DNA of 64,000 nt, taken from 630D-37 sp037478835 (lineage in GTDB: Bacteria > Chloroflexota > Anaerolineae > Anaerolineales > Villigracilaceae). A program made the position numbers and the translations under genes. A model generated the notes under the pieces. It saw nothing but the letters and a program-made list of their open reading frames with translations, did no database searches and had not been told where the DNA came from. The stretch lies in contig JBBFLV010000005.1 in NCBI GenBank assembly GCA_037478835.1, positions 1 to 64,000 of the forward strand. Reading direction: 5' to 3'. Of the stretch, positions 1 through 8,779 are shown one piece after another (position 1 is the first letter of the stretch; every line of letters begins with the position of its first letter).

Positions 1-1145
1 TATACCTGCTAAGCGGCGCGGCTTTCCGCACGCAACATGCCGCCCTGGAAGAAGCCGCGCGCACTTTAGGGCGTACACCTTGGCAAATCTTCTGGCAGGT
101 CACGCTGCCGGCCATGCGCCCGGGTTTGCTGGCCGGTGCTTTACTGGTGATGCTCGATGTGCTGGCCGAGTATGGGACGGTAGCACTTCTTCGCTACGAA
201 ACCTTCTCTTCGGCCATTTTTGTCCAGTTATACGGCCGTTACGACCGCTCGGCCGCTTCCATTTTGAGCGCTGTGTTGGTGACGATTGCGATGCTCGTTT
301 TGTGGGCCGAGATCAAGGCACAAGGACAGGCACGCTTCACCCAGATCGAGAGCAGTTGGCGTCCTGCCCCCTTGATCGCGCTGGGCAAATGGAAACCTAT
401 CTCCGTTTTGCTGGTCCTCGGTGTTATCTCGGTCAGCTTACTCGTTCCCTTGTTTGCGCTCGTGACCTGGAGCATACAAGCCATCCTGGATGCCGAAACC
501 TTTTCCCAGGTGATACGCGCCGGCTCGCAGAGTTTTATGGACTTCGCCTGGAACAGTTTGTGGACCTCGGTTCTGGCCGCTTTGCTCACAATGATACTTG
601 CCCTGCCGGTGGCGCGCCTTTCGGTACGCTATCCGGGCCGCATCACGCGTTTTCTCTCGCGTCTTTGTCAGGTAGGATATGCCATTCCGGGCGTCGTGAT
701 TGCGCTTAGCCTGGTGATGCTGATCAACCGCTTTTTGCCTTTTCTGTATGCTACTCCTTTCTTGCTTGTTATTGCTTATACTTTGCGACACATGCCCCAG
801 GCTATCCGCGCTGCAGAAGCGGCCATGAACCAGGTCTCGGTTTCACTGGAGGAAGCTTCGCGCACCTTGGGGCGATCCTCTGCGAGGACATTCCTTCAGA
901 TCACCTTGCCCCTTATCATGCCGGGTCTCCTGGCCGGCGGTGCGCTGGTGTTCCTCACTTCGCTCAAGGAATTGCCGGCCACCCTGCTGTTACGTCCTGC
1001 CGGATTCGACACGCTGGCCGTCAAAGTATGGATGTGGGCGAATGAGGGTTTCTATGTGCATGCGGCCCCCGCTGCGCTTTCTCTGATCCTTATTTCGATG
1101 CTACCTCTTTCTTTTATCTTACGTAGGGAGCAAATGTTCAAATGA
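1..1145 (+). CDS. ABC importer permease, two-domain iron/thiamine type (5' end outside window)
   Basis: Inner-membrane permease of a binding-protein-dependent ABC importer. The frame is already open at base 3, so the N-terminus lies to the left of the window. Two EAA coupling loops are visible: EEAARTLGRTPWQ near the start of the visible part, and EEASRTLGRSSAR near its end. Each is followed by PGL, and hydrophobic helices lie between them. Two loops in one chain is the layout of the FbpB/ThiP families, where one polypeptide carries both membrane domains. The stop overlaps the next start by four bases (ATGA), so it is translationally coupled to the ATPase. The substrate is not shown by the sequence. 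Ferric iron is the usual one for the family; thiamine or sulfate remain possible. Confidence 0.88.
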   Translation, partial: YLLSGAAFRTQHAALEEAARTLGRTPWQIFWQVTLPAMRPGLLAGALLVMLDVLAEYGTVALLRYETFSSAIFVQLYGRYDRSAASILSAVLVTIAMLVLWAEIKAQGQARFTQIESSWRPAPLIALGKWKPISVLLVLGVISVSLLVPLFALVTWSIQAILDAETFSQVIRAGSQSFMDFAWNSLWTSVLAALLTMILALPVARLSVRYPGRITRFLSRLCQVGYAIPGVVIALSLVMLINRFLPFLYATPFLLVIAYTLRHMPQAIRAAEAAMNQVSVSLEEASRTLGRSSARTFLQITLPLIMPGLLAGGALVFLTSLKELPATLLLRPAGFDTLAVKVWMWANEGFYVHAAPAALSLILISMLPLSFILRREQMFK

Positions 1146-2257
1146 AAATTTTAGAGCTCAAAAACGTCACCAAGCGTTTTGCCGGTGCATCCATCCCGGC
1201 AGTTAACAACATCTCTTTCGACCTGGAAAAGGGCGAGATTCTGGCGATCGTCGGCCCCAGCGGCTGCGGGAAGACCACCATCCTGCGACTCGTCGCCGGA
1301 TTGGAGCATCCGGATGCGGGAACGATCCTGATCAACGGGATCACGGTTGCTTCGGCGACCGACTTCGTTCCGCCTGAGAAGCGAGGCGTTGGGCTGGTAT
1401 TTCAGGATCATGCGCTCTTTCCCCACTTGACCGTGTTCGAGAATGTCGCCTTTGGCCTGAAAGGGCGTAAACGGGAAGAGATTCAAGAAATTGTTTTCGA
1501 GGTTCTTCGACTGATGGGCATGGAAGCCCTCGCCCAACGCTATCCTCACACGCTCTCCGGGGGGGAACGTCAACGCGTCGCCCTGGCTCGTGCTCTTGCC
1601 CCTCACCCGGTGCTGATCCTGATGGATGAGCCGTTCAGCAGTCTGGATGCCGATATGCGCCTGGAAATGCGCGAACAATTGCGCAATATCCTCAAATCCA
1701 TGCAGGCCACCTCCATCTTTGTCACACACGATCAGGAAGAAGCACTGTTTATGGGCGATCGGATCGTGGTGTTGCGAAATGGCCAAATCGAACAGCTCGG
1801 CACGCCGGAAGAAATTTTTCATGCCCCGGCTACGCGCTTCGTAGCGGAATTTATGGGGGATAGCGACTTTCTACCAGGTCTGCCCGGCCCACAAGGCATT
1901 CAAACCGAGATCGGCGTACTTCCACTCCACCGGATCATCACATCTAAAGAACTTTCCACCTCTTCTGTGGAAATTGCCCTGCGTGCCGATGACATCAACT
2001 TCGTTCCGGATGAAAACGGGAATGCCGTAATTGTGGGGCGCTTCTTCCGAGGGGCTTTCAATCTATATCGCCTTCGCCTTCCATCCGGTCAAATACTACA
2101 TGCACTTAAGGAACACACCTTCCTGATGCCTGTGGGAACAAAGGTACAAGCCTATATCAGCGCTGAGCACTCTTTGGCCGTCTTTCCGGTAAATGCGTTG
2201 GCTACACCTTTTGAGAAGATAACGCATTCTCCCCCGATTGAGTCCCACATCTTATAG
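1142..2257 (+). CDS. ABC importer ATP-binding protein, FbpC/PotA-like
   Basis: Cytoplasmic ATPase that powers the permease just upstream. Walker A is GPSGCGKT at residues 38-45. The Q-loop region reads VFQDHALFP, the signature is LSGGERQ near residue 138, and Walker B ILMDEP is near 160, with a downstream switch His in FVTHDQEEA. After about residue 240 a TOBE-like C-terminal domain follows (ALRADDINFVP, then a beta-rich tail), typical of the 350-370 aa ATPases of Fe3+, polyamine and sugar importers. The ATG overlaps the permease stop. An FTR1 iron permease lies about 18 kb away, which fits but does not prove an iron substrate. Confidence 0.92.
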   Translation: MKILELKNVTKRFAGASIPAVNNISFDLEKGEILAIVGPSGCGKTTILRLVAGLEHPDAGTILINGITVASATDFVPPEKRGVGLVFQDHALFPHLTVFENVAFGLKGRKREEIQEIVFEVLRLMGMEALAQRYPHTLSGGERQRVALARALAPHPVLILMDEPFSSLDADMRLEMREQLRNILKSMQATSIFVTHDQEEALFMGDRIVVLRNGQIEQLGTPEEIFHAPATRFVAEFMGDSDFLPGLPGPQGIQTEIGVLPLHRIITSKELSTSSVEIALRADDINFVPDENGNAVIVGRFFRGAFNLYRLRLPSGQILHALKEHTFLMPVGTKVQAYISAEHSLAVFPVNALATPFEKITHSPPIESHIL

Positions 2258-2427
2258 CCGACGAGAGGGGCTTCGCAGCATTGAAGCAGACCTTTTATGC
2301 CGATTGGAACACGGCCTCGCCCACACCGTCGGCCTAAACTGCTACTATTAGAGTCTTGGTGATCAAAAGCCAAAAAACTGAGAGTAACCCTACGCTCAGG
2401 GTCCTGCCTACGCCTTAGCGCCTGGGT

Positions 2428-2433
2428 TATAAT
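2428..2433 (+). promoter_or_regulatory. TATAAT -10 box placing the start at the ATG of the M1-type peptidase
   Basis: A perfect TATAAT ends 8 nt before the ATG at 2442, and no Shine-Dalgarno sequence lies between them. Transcription starting 6-8 nt after a -10 box would begin at or just before the A of ATG, giving a leaderless mRNA. No good -35 hexamer is visible 16-18 nt upstream. Confidence 0.55.
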
Positions 2434-2441
2434 GCGAAACC

Positions 2442-3974
2442 ATGGATGTGGCGTGGCTTCACCGATTGTTGATCGGGGGCATGTTGCTCCTTTCGGCCTG
2501 TTCGCCGCCCACTACACCCCTTCCACCCACGCCTGCGCCAAGTGCGACCCCTTTCCTTCCCTCCACATTCACCCCACGTGCCGTTGCCTGGGTAGTACAA
2601 ACGGCCCTTCCCGCCACACCAACACCCCCTCCCACCCCCACCCCTTCTCCTCTTCCCAGCCTGACCCCTTCCCCTAGCCCAACCCCAACGCCGACCTCGA
2701 TCCTACCATCCGCTCCGCCGCGTCCACGCTACCGTCTGTATGCGCGTCTGGATGAGCCACGACACCACCTGGATGTGGAACAGATCGTCGAGTATCCCAA
2801 TCTCACCGGCGAAGCTCTGTCTTCACTAGTTTTGGCCGTGGAGCCAAACCGCTGGCCGGATTGCTTTTTCCTACATTCGTTGATCATCGCAGGGTCCGCA
2901 CCAAAATACACGCTGAAGGATCACCGCCTAGAGATTTTCCTTCCAGAACCGCTCCCGCCACAGGAAACGCTCACCATCCATCTGCGCTACGCGCTGGATT
3001 TGCCCCCGAAGCGCATGGCCGAGACGTTTGGCTACACTTCCTGGCAGCAGAACTACACAAACTGGTACCCATTTATAGTCCCTTATCGGAACGGTTGGGT
3101 CCTGCACGATCCCTGGTATGTCGGCGAACATCTGGTCTACGAAGTTGCAGACTTTGACGTATATCTTCAAGCACCGGCTGAATTACAAATCGCGGCTCCG
3201 GTGCCGGCGGTGGAAGAAGGCGGCTGGCGACGCTACACCCTGACCAACGCGCGCACCTTTGCTTTTTCCGCAAGCCATTTTTACCGTGTAAGCGAAATGC
3301 AGGTCGGAACGATCCCGATCAGGAGCTACTTTCTCGCTGCCGATCAGGCGGCGGGGGAACATATTACGCTACAGGCGGTTCGCTTTCTGACCTTGTACAC
3401 GGAACGCATCGCCCCATACCCATACCCTTCCCTGAGCATTGTGGAGAGCGAATTGCCGGATGGCGCAGAGTTCGATGGGCTCGTCTTTCTGGCCCAACGG
3501 TTTTACCGAGAATTTGACGGCGGTACCCGCAACAATCTGACTACCATCGGCGTCCACGAGATTGCCCATCAATGGTGGTTCGGGCTGGTGGGGAACGATC
3601 AGGCGCTTGAGCCCTGGCTGGACGAAGCGCTGGCCCTCTATAGCGAAGCCTTGTTCTACGAATGGGCAGAAAATGCGGCCAATTGGTGGTGGAATTTTCG
3701 GGTCAATTTTTTTGATCCCCAGGGATTTGTCAACATTCCGATTTACGAAGGCGGCAACTTCAGAGCCTACACCAATGCAGTATATCTCCGCGGTGGACAA
3801 TTTCTGAACGCTCTGAGACAACGCATGGGGGATAAAGCGTTTTATGCCTTCTTACAAGACTATGCCCGTCAAATGCAAGGGAAGATCGCTACCCGCGAAG
3901 ACTTCTTCCGCATCCTATCTCAACATACCGACCGAAACTTGGACGATCTGATCGCGGAATACTTTCGCCCCTAG
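2442..3974 (+). CDS. M1-family (gluzincin) aminopeptidase-like lipoprotein
   Basis: Probable zinc metallopeptidase anchored outside the cell membrane. The N-terminus is a lipoprotein signal with lipobox LLSAC (Cys about residue 20). A Pro/Thr-rich linker runs to about residue 95, then the peptidase module. The zinc site is complete: HEIAH at residues 372-376 and the third ligand Glu 395 in DEALA, exactly the HEXXH-X18-E spacing of family M1. The usual M1 exopeptidase motif GAMEN is not obvious; the equivalent strand reads LPDGAEFDG, so substrate choice may differ from classic aminopeptidase N. At 510 aa it lacks the long C-terminal helical domain of full-size M1 enzymes. It stands alone between two operons. 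Confidence 0.85.
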   Translation: MDVAWLHRLLIGGMLLLSACSPPTTPLPPTPAPSATPFLPSTFTPRAVAWVVQTALPATPTPPPTPTPSPLPSLTPSPSPTPTPTSILPSAPPRPRYRLYARLDEPRHHLDVEQIVEYPNLTGEALSSLVLAVEPNRWPDCFFLHSLIIAGSAPKYTLKDHRLEIFLPEPLPPQETLTIHLRYALDLPPKRMAETFGYTSWQQNYTNWYPFIVPYRNGWVLHDPWYVGEHLVYEVADFDVYLQAPAELQIAAPVPAVEEGGWRRYTLTNARTFAFSASHFYRVSEMQVGTIPIRSYFLAADQAAGEHITLQAVRFLTLYTERIAPYPYPSLSIVESELPDGAEFDGLVFLAQRFYREFDGGTRNNLTTIGVHEIAHQWWFGLVGNDQALEPWLDEALALYSEALFYEWAENAANWWWNFRVNFFDPQGFVNIPIYEGGNFRAYTNAVYLRGGQFLNALRQRMGDKAFYAFLQDYARQMQGKIATREDFFRILSQHTDRNLDDLIAEYFRP

Positions 3975-4100
3975 CAAAAGAGCACTTGTGATTTTCGTTT
4001 CCGGTTACCGGAAGGTATAACCATTACTGTTCGATTTTTCCCTTCGCAACCGACCAAAGAGATGAAAACTTTGAAAAGCCTCATAGGTAGCCACGCGGTC

Positions 4101-4128
4101 TTGACTTTCCCGGATAAGCGTATAAAAT
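4101..4128 (+). promoter_or_regulatory. sigma70-type promoter of the NAD-salvage operon
   Basis: TTGACT at 4101-4106 and TAAAAT at 4123-4128 are 16 bp apart. They sit about 50 bp upstream of the ATG at 4181, which has a strong Shine-Dalgarno AGGAGGTG at 4169-4176. Unlike several other genes here, this one has a conventional leader. Confidence 0.6.
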
Positions 4129-4180
4129 CGGAGGAAAGGTTCACCAAATGCCGAGATAGAACCTTTTTAGGAGGTGTAAG

Positions 4181-5215
4181 ATGGCATTACCGATCCCTGC
4201 GTTTTTCGATGAGAAACGGGTAGGAGAAGTTTGGCGCGTGCCCTATGAAGAGCGGGCACAGCAGGCACGCGAATGGGCGCAGCGCTTTGCGTTGAAGCCG
4301 GCAGCAGAGGATACGTTCAAGGTCTGGCTCTTGCTGGTAGATGTGCAGAACACCTTTTGTATTCCCGGTTTCGAGCTTTTTGTGGGCGGGCGAAGCGGTC
4401 AAGGAGCGGTGGAAGATAACCGGCGCCTGTGCGCGTTTATCTATCGCAATCTCGACCTGATCACCCAGGTGAGCGTAACGATGGACACGCACCAGGCTAT
4501 GCAGATTTTCCATGCCCTTTTCTTGGTGGATGCCGAAGGCAATCATCCTGCACCCTATACACAAATTTCGTACGAAGAGGTGGCACAAGGGCGCTGGCGC
4601 TTCAACGCCGCTCTGGCAGGACGTTTGGGCATAAGCCCGGAATACGGCCAGGAACTGCTGCTGCACTACACGCGTGAACTGGCGGCGCGCGGCAAATATA
4701 CCCACACCATCTGGCCCTACCATGCCATGCTGGGAGGCATCGGCCATGCGCTGGTACCGGCAATCGAAGAAGCGATCTTCTTCCACACGGTGGCACGCCT
4801 TTCCCAGCCCTATTTCGAGATCAAAGGCAATCGTCCGTTTACCGAAAACTACTCGGCGATCGGCCCAGAAGTAGAGTATGGCCCGCGTGGCGAAGTGCTC
4901 GGCGAGCGCAACCCGCGCTTCATTCAGATGCTCCAGGAGATGGATATGCTCATCGTCGCCGGACAGGCCAAAAGTCACTGCGTGGCGTGGACGGTAGAGG
5001 ACCTGCTGCGTGAAATTCAGCGCACCGATCCTACCCTGGCGAATAAGGTCTATTTGTTGGAAGATTGCGCTTCGCCGGTCGTCGTGCCCGGCGCAATTGA
5101 CTACACCGACGAGGCCGAAGCCGCCTATGCGCGCTTTGCAGCCGCCGGAATGCATCGCGTGCATTCCACAGACGATGAGCAATGGCTACGTGCCCTGGTC
5201 AAAGCGGAGGCATAA
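4181..5215 (+). CDS. isochorismatase-like cysteine hydrolase, probable nicotinamidase
   Basis: Cysteine hydrolase of the isochorismatase/nicotinamidase fold. The first catalytic residue is the Asp in LLLVDVQNTFC (about residue 53). The nucleophile is Cys 267 in AGQAKSHCVAW, the usual motif around the catalytic Cys. At 344 aa it is longer than the about 200 aa of standard nicotinamidases, with extra N-terminal and central segments. The gene ends in TAATG shared with nicotinate phosphoribosyltransferase, and that coupling is the main reason to assign nicotinamide-to-nicotinate deamidation in NAD salvage. The sequence alone would also fit another amide hydrolase of the fold. Confidence 0.8.
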   Translation: MALPIPAFFDEKRVGEVWRVPYEERAQQAREWAQRFALKPAAEDTFKVWLLLVDVQNTFCIPGFELFVGGRSGQGAVEDNRRLCAFIYRNLDLITQVSVTMDTHQAMQIFHALFLVDAEGNHPAPYTQISYEEVAQGRWRFNAALAGRLGISPEYGQELLLHYTRELAARGKYTHTIWPYHAMLGGIGHALVPAIEEAIFFHTVARLSQPYFEIKGNRPFTENYSAIGPEVEYGPRGEVLGERNPRFIQMLQEMDMLIVAGQAKSHCVAWTVEDLLREIQRTDPTLANKVYLLEDCASPVVVPGAIDYTDEAEAAYARFAAAGMHRVHSTDDEQWLRALVKAEA

Positions 5216-6558
5216 TGAGCATCTTCGACGGCAAGCGCCTGGATAACAGTACCTTCAAGCTCGATATCGAGCGCATGCGTCGCGGCTGGTACAGCGATAA
5301 GTACTTCATTAACATCGCCCACATGCTCCACACGCTGGCCGCCGAAGGGTATACCTACAAGGGAAAACACCCGCATCTGCCTTTGGGGCTTTCCCATAAG
5401 GATATTCCCGTCGGTGAAATGGAGGTGGAGATGCAGATCTTCACCCGCCGCCCAGGGGTGACTGTGGTAGTGGGGGTGGACAAGGCGCTGACCATGCTCC
5501 GTCACTGCACCGGCTATTGGGAGGGGGATCGCTTCGTCGAAACCTGGGATCGGTTGGAGGTCTGGGCGGTGCACGATGGCTCGCTGGTGCGCTACGATGG
5601 CGATCCGCTCCAGGTGCAGCCGGTACTGCGCATTCGCGGCCGCTACCGCGATTTCGCCATCCTAGAAACCCCGATCTTGGGCATCCTAACGCGCGGTAGC
5701 CGCGTCGCCACGAATGTCTACGAGACGCTGATCGCCGCCCGAGGCAAGCCGGTGCTCTTCTTCCCGGCTCGTTTCGACCTCCACGAGGTCCAAGCCGCCG
5801 ATGGTTACGCCTACAACATCGCCGTGCAACGCTATAACATGGACTATGCCTCCACCCTCGGCCCCTTCGTCTCCACGGATGCCCAGGGCGATTGGTGGGG
5901 CGGTTCCGGTGGAGGGACGGTCGCCCATGCGGCGATTGCCTGTTTCCTAGGAGATACGGCGGAAGCCATGCTGGCCTTTGCCCGCATCATGCCGCCCAAC
6001 ATCCCGCGCATTGCGCTCGTAGATTTCAACAACGATTGTGTCCAGGACTCCCTGCAGGTCTGCCGGGCCATGTTTCAGCGGTACATGGAAATGCTCGAAA
6101 GCGGCAACGCCGAAGAAGCGATCCGTTACCGCCTCTACGGAGTGCGCCTGGATACCAGCAGCAGCGTGCGCGACGTCTCCGTCGCCCCCTTGGGGGACCC
6201 GGAGCTGGACCTCGGCGTCAACCCGCGGCTGGTCTTCAACGTGCGCAAAGCCCTGGATACGGATTGGGAGAGCTGGGAGATCCCTGCCGCATGGAAAGAG
6301 AAAGCGCGCGAATACTGCCGGAATGTTAAGATCGTGGTCTCCGGCGGTTTCAATCCGGATAAGATTCGCCGCTTTGAACGGCTAGGGGTGCCGGTGGATA
6401 TCTATGCCGTCGGCTCCTGGCTCTTCAATAACAACGGTCGAACGGTGACCGATTACACGGCCGATGTCGTGCGGATCAAGGTGCATGGCCAATGGGTGGA
6501 TATGGCCAAAGTAGGCCGCCGCGCCTGCGAAAATCCCGATCTACAGCGTGTCTGGTAA
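5215..6558 (+). CDS. pncB: nicotinate phosphoribosyltransferase
   Basis: Joins nicotinate and PRPP to give nicotinate mononucleotide, the committing step of the Preiss-Handler NAD salvage route. The start at 5215 is preferred over an in-frame ATG at 5182 because it overlaps the upstream stop by one base, giving a 447 aa protein. Family signs are FFPARFD, the phosphate-binding run VVSGGFNPDKIRRFE near residue 380, and the following VPVDIYAVGSWLF. The partner gene immediately upstream looks like a nicotinamidase, so the pair would recycle nicotinamide. Confidence 0.88.
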   Translation: MSIFDGKRLDNSTFKLDIERMRRGWYSDKYFINIAHMLHTLAAEGYTYKGKHPHLPLGLSHKDIPVGEMEVEMQIFTRRPGVTVVVGVDKALTMLRHCTGYWEGDRFVETWDRLEVWAVHDGSLVRYDGDPLQVQPVLRIRGRYRDFAILETPILGILTRGSRVATNVYETLIAARGKPVLFFPARFDLHEVQAADGYAYNIAVQRYNMDYASTLGPFVSTDAQGDWWGGSGGGTVAHAAIACFLGDTAEAMLAFARIMPPNIPRIALVDFNNDCVQDSLQVCRAMFQRYMEMLESGNAEEAIRYRLYGVRLDTSSSVRDVSVAPLGDPELDLGVNPRLVFNVRKALDTDWESWEIPAAWKEKAREYCRNVKIVVSGGFNPDKIRRFERLGVPVDIYAVGSWLFNNNGRTVTDYTADVVRIKVHGQWVDMAKVGRRACENPDLQRVW

Positions 6559-6570
6559 CCAGGAGGTCAA

Positions 6571-7341
6571 ATGCAACGCCGATTGTGGTATCTGCTCGCT
6601 CTTTATGCTCTGATCGTGATCTACACCGAAACGTTCTTCGTGCGCGGGATGCGCCCACCGCTCTGGATCACCCCTCTGGCAACCGTAGTGGGCTTCGGGC
6701 TTTCATTGCTCCACGCTATGCAGCGCCTGGGAAAACGCTCGGCACTGCTGTTGCTGGCCTGCACTGCCATTGTCAGCTTCCTGTTCGAGGCTTTGGGCGT
6801 CGCCACCGGTTGGGTCTACGGTCCGTATCACTACACCGAGAAACTAGGGCCGCGCCTGCTTGGTGTGCCATTCCTGATCCCGCTGGCTTGGTTCCTGATG
6901 GCCTATCCCTCTTACCTGTTCGCGGAAACCCTCGCGCCACGCACTTCCACCTCAAAACGCTACCTTTGGGTAGCAGCACTGAGCGGCCTGATCATGACTT
7001 CCTGGGACCTGGTGATGGATCCCCAGATGGTACATGGAGGGCACTGGGTTTGGGAAGTGGAAGGGCCTTATTTTGGCATTCCGCTGCGCAATTTCTGGGG
7101 CTGGTGGTTGACGATCTTCGTTTCCGTGCTGATCTTCCTCTGGCTCACTCGTCCGGCCGGAAACTGGCAGGTTCAGCCTGGGATGGACGGTATCCCCTGG
7201 TTTATTTACTTCCTGACCGCCGGCGCCAACACATTCGGCTCGTTTTTCATCGGTCTAGAGGGATCTGCTCTGGTCGGTATTTTCGTCATCCTGCCCTGGT
7301 TACTGCTCACAGCACCGCGTTTCTTTCCGCGTCTGACCTAA
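6571..7341 (+). CDS. carotenoid biosynthesis protein, CruF/DUF422 family
   Basis: Polytopic membrane protein of 256 aa with about seven hydrophobic helices. The conserved stretch FEALGVATGWVYGPYHYTE-KLGP, followed by GVPFLIPLAWFLM and SWDLVMDPQMV, matches the CruF/bisanhydrobacterioruberin-hydratase family. That family hydrates the psi-end groups of acyclic carotenoids. It has a Shine-Dalgarno (AGGAGG) 12 bp after pncB and is probably cotranscribed with it. No other carotenoid genes are in the window, so the substrate cannot be named. Confidence 0.72.
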   Translation: MQRRLWYLLALYALIVIYTETFFVRGMRPPLWITPLATVVGFGLSLLHAMQRLGKRSALLLLACTAIVSFLFEALGVATGWVYGPYHYTEKLGPRLLGVPFLIPLAWFLMAYPSYLFAETLAPRTSTSKRYLWVAALSGLIMTSWDLVMDPQMVHGGHWVWEVEGPYFGIPLRNFWGWWLTIFVSVLIFLWLTRPAGNWQVQPGMDGIPWFIYFLTAGANTFGSFFIGLEGSALVGIFVILPWLLLTAPRFFPRLT

Positions 7342-7342
7342 C

Positions 7343-7879
7343 ATGCGCTTTTTGCTCGTTCTTCTCGTGTTTTTCATCTCTCTTTCCGCCTGTGCGCATG
7401 TCACGCAGGAGGTGACGATGGGTTTCTCCTTTTCCAGCCCCGCTTTTGGTCACGGACAGCCGATCCCGCCCGTTTATACGTGCAAAGGGCGCGACATTTC
7501 CCCACCGTTGATGTGGAGCGACCTACCGCAAGGAACAAAGTCCCTGGCGCTGATCATGGACGATCCGGACGCGCCGATGGGCACATGGGTCCATTGGGTT
7601 ATCTACAACATCCCACCCACGCGCACCGGCCTGGAGGAAGCCATCCCGGCCGATGAACGCCTGGCAGATGGCAGCCTGCAGGGCAAAAATTCCTGGCGCC
7701 GTATCGGCTACGGAGGTCCTTGCCCGCCTTCCGGCACGCATCGCTATTTCTTCCGCCTGTATGCTCTGGATAGCATGCTTTCGTTGGCACCCGGAGCGAC
7801 CAAGGAGCAATTACTGCAAGCCATGCAAGGGCACATCCTGGCCCAGGCCGAATGGATGGGGACCTTTTCGGCACGGTAG
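7343..7879 (+). CDS. PEBP/YbhB-family protein with lipoprotein signal
   Basis: Phosphatidylethanolamine-binding-protein fold (Raf kinase inhibitor-like, YbhB/YbcL). Core motifs are present: SLALIMDDPDAP, GTWVHWVIYNIP and GPCPPSGTHRYFFRLYALD. From the ATG at 7343 the protein has an N-terminal hydrophobic segment and lipobox LSAC (Cys 17), so it would be an exported lipoprotein. A second in-frame ATG at 7418 (residue 26) has a much better Shine-Dalgarno, AGGAGGTG at 7407-7414, and would give a cytoplasmic form that keeps the whole domain. No ribosome site precedes 7343. Cellular role of the family is unclear. Confidence 0.85.
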   Translation: MRFLLVLLVFFISLSACAHVTQEVTMGFSFSSPAFGHGQPIPPVYTCKGRDISPPLMWSDLPQGTKSLALIMDDPDAPMGTWVHWVIYNIPPTRTGLEEAIPADERLADGSLQGKNSWRRIGYGGPCPPSGTHRYFFRLYALDSMLSLAPGATKEQLLQAMQGHILAQAEWMGTFSAR

Positions 7880-8110
7880 CGCCGCTTGGTCTCATCGCGC
7901 GCGAGAGGAATTCTTATACACGCAGGCCGCGAAGAATCGCGTCAAGACGGATCGAGATCCGACGCGCCGCACCAGAAAGCCTAAATACACGAGGCTTTTG
8001 GATGTTGTTTTGTGCCTTGACGGCAAAGTCACCATCTCCTAGACCAAAATAGCCATTCGATTCAAAAGAAGCTACACGAGCATGTAATGATGGCCGAGAC
8101 TCGTCTCTGC

Positions 8111-8116
8111 TATAAT
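8111..8116 (+). promoter_or_regulatory. TATAAT -10 box of the min operon; leaderless start likely
   Basis: TATAAT ends 8 nt before the minC ATG at 8125 and there is no Shine-Dalgarno in between. A TTG at 8122 is in frame but is a poorer start. The spacing equals that of the 2442 gene. Confidence 0.6.
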
Positions 8117-8124
8117 ACAATTTG

Positions 8125-8775
8125 ATGAGTGCTTCGGTCGAAATAAAAGGCATTCGGGATGGCTTGCTGGCAACGCTTCCTCCGGCTCTCGCCTGGGAGG
8201 AAGTTTTGAACTTGCTCCGCGAGCGCCTCGATCAGCAGCCACAATTTTTCAAGGGGGCACGGCTGAGCCTGGAACTGGGTACGCGCACCCTGCGGGTAAA
8301 CGAACTGATCGCGCTGAGAGATGAGTTATCCGAGCGCGGGATTGCGCTATGGGCGATCCTTAGCGAATCTCCAACGACGATCAAAAATGCCCAGTTGCTG
8401 GGTCTGGCTACCCGACTTGGCAAGCCTCGTCCGGCAACGCCTCTGTCTGCCGAGATCGGGGAAGGTGCATTGTGGATCGAACGCACCTTGCGATCTGGCG
8501 TTAAAATAGAGCATTCCGGCCCGGTGGTGATCGTTGGGGACGTGAATCCCGGCGCCGAGATCGTCACTTCTTCCAGCCTGCTCGTCTGGGGAAGGTTACG
8601 CGGGCGGATTTTCGCCGGCCAGGGTAAGAACACAGAGGCTTTCATTTGCGCCTTGCGCTTTCAAACAACGCAGGCCACTCTGGCCGGAGTGCTCCTCTCT
8701 GCACCGCCAACCACAGAACGGCCGCTGAAAGTTTTTCTAGAGAACGGATTGCCGCGATGGGAAACATGGGAGTAG
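8125..8775 (+). CDS. minC: septum-site inhibitor MinC
   Basis: Blocks FtsZ ring assembly away from mid-cell together with MinD. 216 aa, close to the usual length. The C-terminal beta-helix domain is clear: TLRSGVKIEHSGPVVIVGDVNPGAEI, then VWGRLRGRIFAG. This is the MinD-binding, dimerising part. The N-terminal FtsZ-binding part (about residues 1-105) is weakly conserved. First gene of minC-minD-minE-rodA. The start is taken at ATG 8125 because the -10 box lies directly upstream. Confidence 0.88.
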   Translation: MSASVEIKGIRDGLLATLPPALAWEEVLNLLRERLDQQPQFFKGARLSLELGTRTLRVNELIALRDELSERGIALWAILSESPTTIKNAQLLGLATRLGKPRPATPLSAEIGEGALWIERTLRSGVKIEHSGPVVIVGDVNPGAEIVTSSSLLVWGRLRGRIFAGQGKNTEAFICALRFQTTQATLAGVLLSAPPTTERPLKVFLENGLPRWETWE

Positions 8776-8779
8776 CCAA

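Noticed and set aside
4187..5182. 331-codon open frame on the minus strand, antisense to the nicotinamidase-like gene
   Set aside because: It mirrors the real gene in another frame, has no domain pattern or ribosome site, and the sense protein has clear catalytic residues.
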